The notes under the pieces were generated by a model that had not been told where the DNA came from, ran no database searches, and saw only the letters and a program-made list of their open reading frames with translations. Both the position numbers and the translations under genes were made by a program. A DNA stretch of 64,000 nucleotides from Methanolobus mangrovi. GTDB taxonomy: Archaea > Halobacteriota > Methanosarcinia > Methanosarcinales > Methanosarcinaceae. Shown in pieces: positions 63,846 to 64,000 of this stretch. Where the stretch lies: the NCBI RefSeq assembly GCF_031312535.1, contig NZ_CP133594.1:186001-250000 (forward strand). Reading direction: 5' to 3'. The first letter of the stretch is position 1; each line of letters opens with the position of its first letter.

Positions 63846-64000
63846 TCACTTCTCCGCATTGACCTGGATCGGTGTTGGGTTTGCCAGGTACTTTTCTGGT
63901 GTTGGATATCTGTCAAAACCAATTGTGTAGTACTTGAACCACTTCTTTACATCTGCAAGCATACTCTTCTCATCGTCTGCATCTACTGCAATGTCAGTGT
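63846..64000 (-). CDS. fmdA: Formylmethanofuran dehydrogenase subunit A, C-terminal end
   Basis: The last ~50 residues, ending in YYTIGFDRYPTPEKYLANPTPIQVNAEK, of the amidohydrolase-like subunit that transfers formate to methanofuran through a di-zinc site. Only the 3' end is in the window; the active site is beyond it. Gene order A-C-D-B matches Methanosarcina fmd. Confidence 0.85.
   Translation of the reverse strand, partial: TDIAVDADDEKSMLADVKKWFKYYTIGFDRYPTPEKYLANPTPIQVNAEK

Noticed and set aside
63104-63862. 252-codon plus-strand frame opposite fmdC
   Set aside because: It is a shadow of the repeated GXG units of fmdC; the minus-strand product is unmistakable and the plus-strand product has no domain.
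1-64000. CRISPR array, insertion sequence, rRNA or prophage
   Set aside because: I looked for regularly spaced repeats, transposase motifs and rRNA sequences and saw none; gene order is chromosomal throughout.

Overview
The window is chromosomal DNA of a methanogenic euryarchaeon, most likely a methylotrophic member of the Methanosarcinaceae (Methanolobus- or Methanococcoides-like; the genus is inferred). The evidence is formylmethanofuran dehydrogenase (fmd/fwd), methanogenesis marker proteins 11 and 12, the F430 chelatase CfbA, the siroheme-dependent heme enzyme AhbC, archaeal SepF, and an archaeal tRNA-Trp whose intron is a C/D-box guide RNA. There is no rRNA, CRISPR array or insertion sequence. 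Gene density is high and starts are often TTG or GTG behind GGTG/GGAG ribosome binding sites.

Layout. 1-8451: end of a TrpB2-type gene, MscS channel, a DUF2193-like protein with two C-terminal CxxC pairs, aquaporin, Hel308 helicase, hisD and a DUF1699-like protein. 8694-11596: tetrapyrrole genes cobA, hemD and ahbC (the siroheme-to-heme route). 11607-13103: a minus-strand oxidative-stress group (DsrE-like, ferritin, superoxide reductase, then a tiny membrane peptide). 13275-13455: a small Cys-containing gene broken by one base. 13616-20814: valS, a PUA protein, sepF, a ZPR1-type protein, proS and cobT. 20884-21078: intron-containing tRNA-Trp. 21283-22044: response regulator with PAS domain.

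22396-31579 is the archaeal exosome/proteasome/ribosome superoperon: a structured leader, L15e, exosome-linked RNA-binding protein, RNase P subunits Rpp30 and Pop5, PsmA, SBDS, Rrp4, Rrp41 (with a long acidic tail), Rrp42, L37Ae, RpoP, Brix protein, Pcc1, prefoldin beta and a DHH phosphoesterase. 31599-37442 holds arylacetate-CoA ligase, a tandem ACT protein, a DUF2103-like protein, marker 12, a ferredoxin-less IorA-like TPP enzyme and marker 11. 37497-39163: RadC and a MobB-MoaE fusion. 39195-43159: a heat-shock module (HTH regulator, Hsp20, ClpB) around a perfect palindrome. 43251-44906 is an unrecognised 551-residue coiled-coil membrane protein.

45133-54792 is the most accessory-looking part: a TrmB regulator, a 930-base gap with a small ORF and a candidate structured RNA, an RND (HAE3-type) exporter with two paralogous membrane-anchored surface proteins, a second TrmB regulator, a PGF-pre-PGF surface protein and an AI-2E-type permease. 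I read it as a regulated envelope export or remodelling locus. 54981-59731 has two DUF169 paralogs flanking a radical SAM/MBL/DUF1847 operon and a cupin. 59970-64000 (minus strand) has cfbA, then the fmd operon A-C-D-B with the sulfurtransferase gene fdhD fused on by a 4-base overlap.

The best candidates for undescribed biology are the three-way-junction RNA at about 46611-46760, the RND/surface-protein locus it precedes, the structured L15e leader, and the coiled-coil protein beside clpB.
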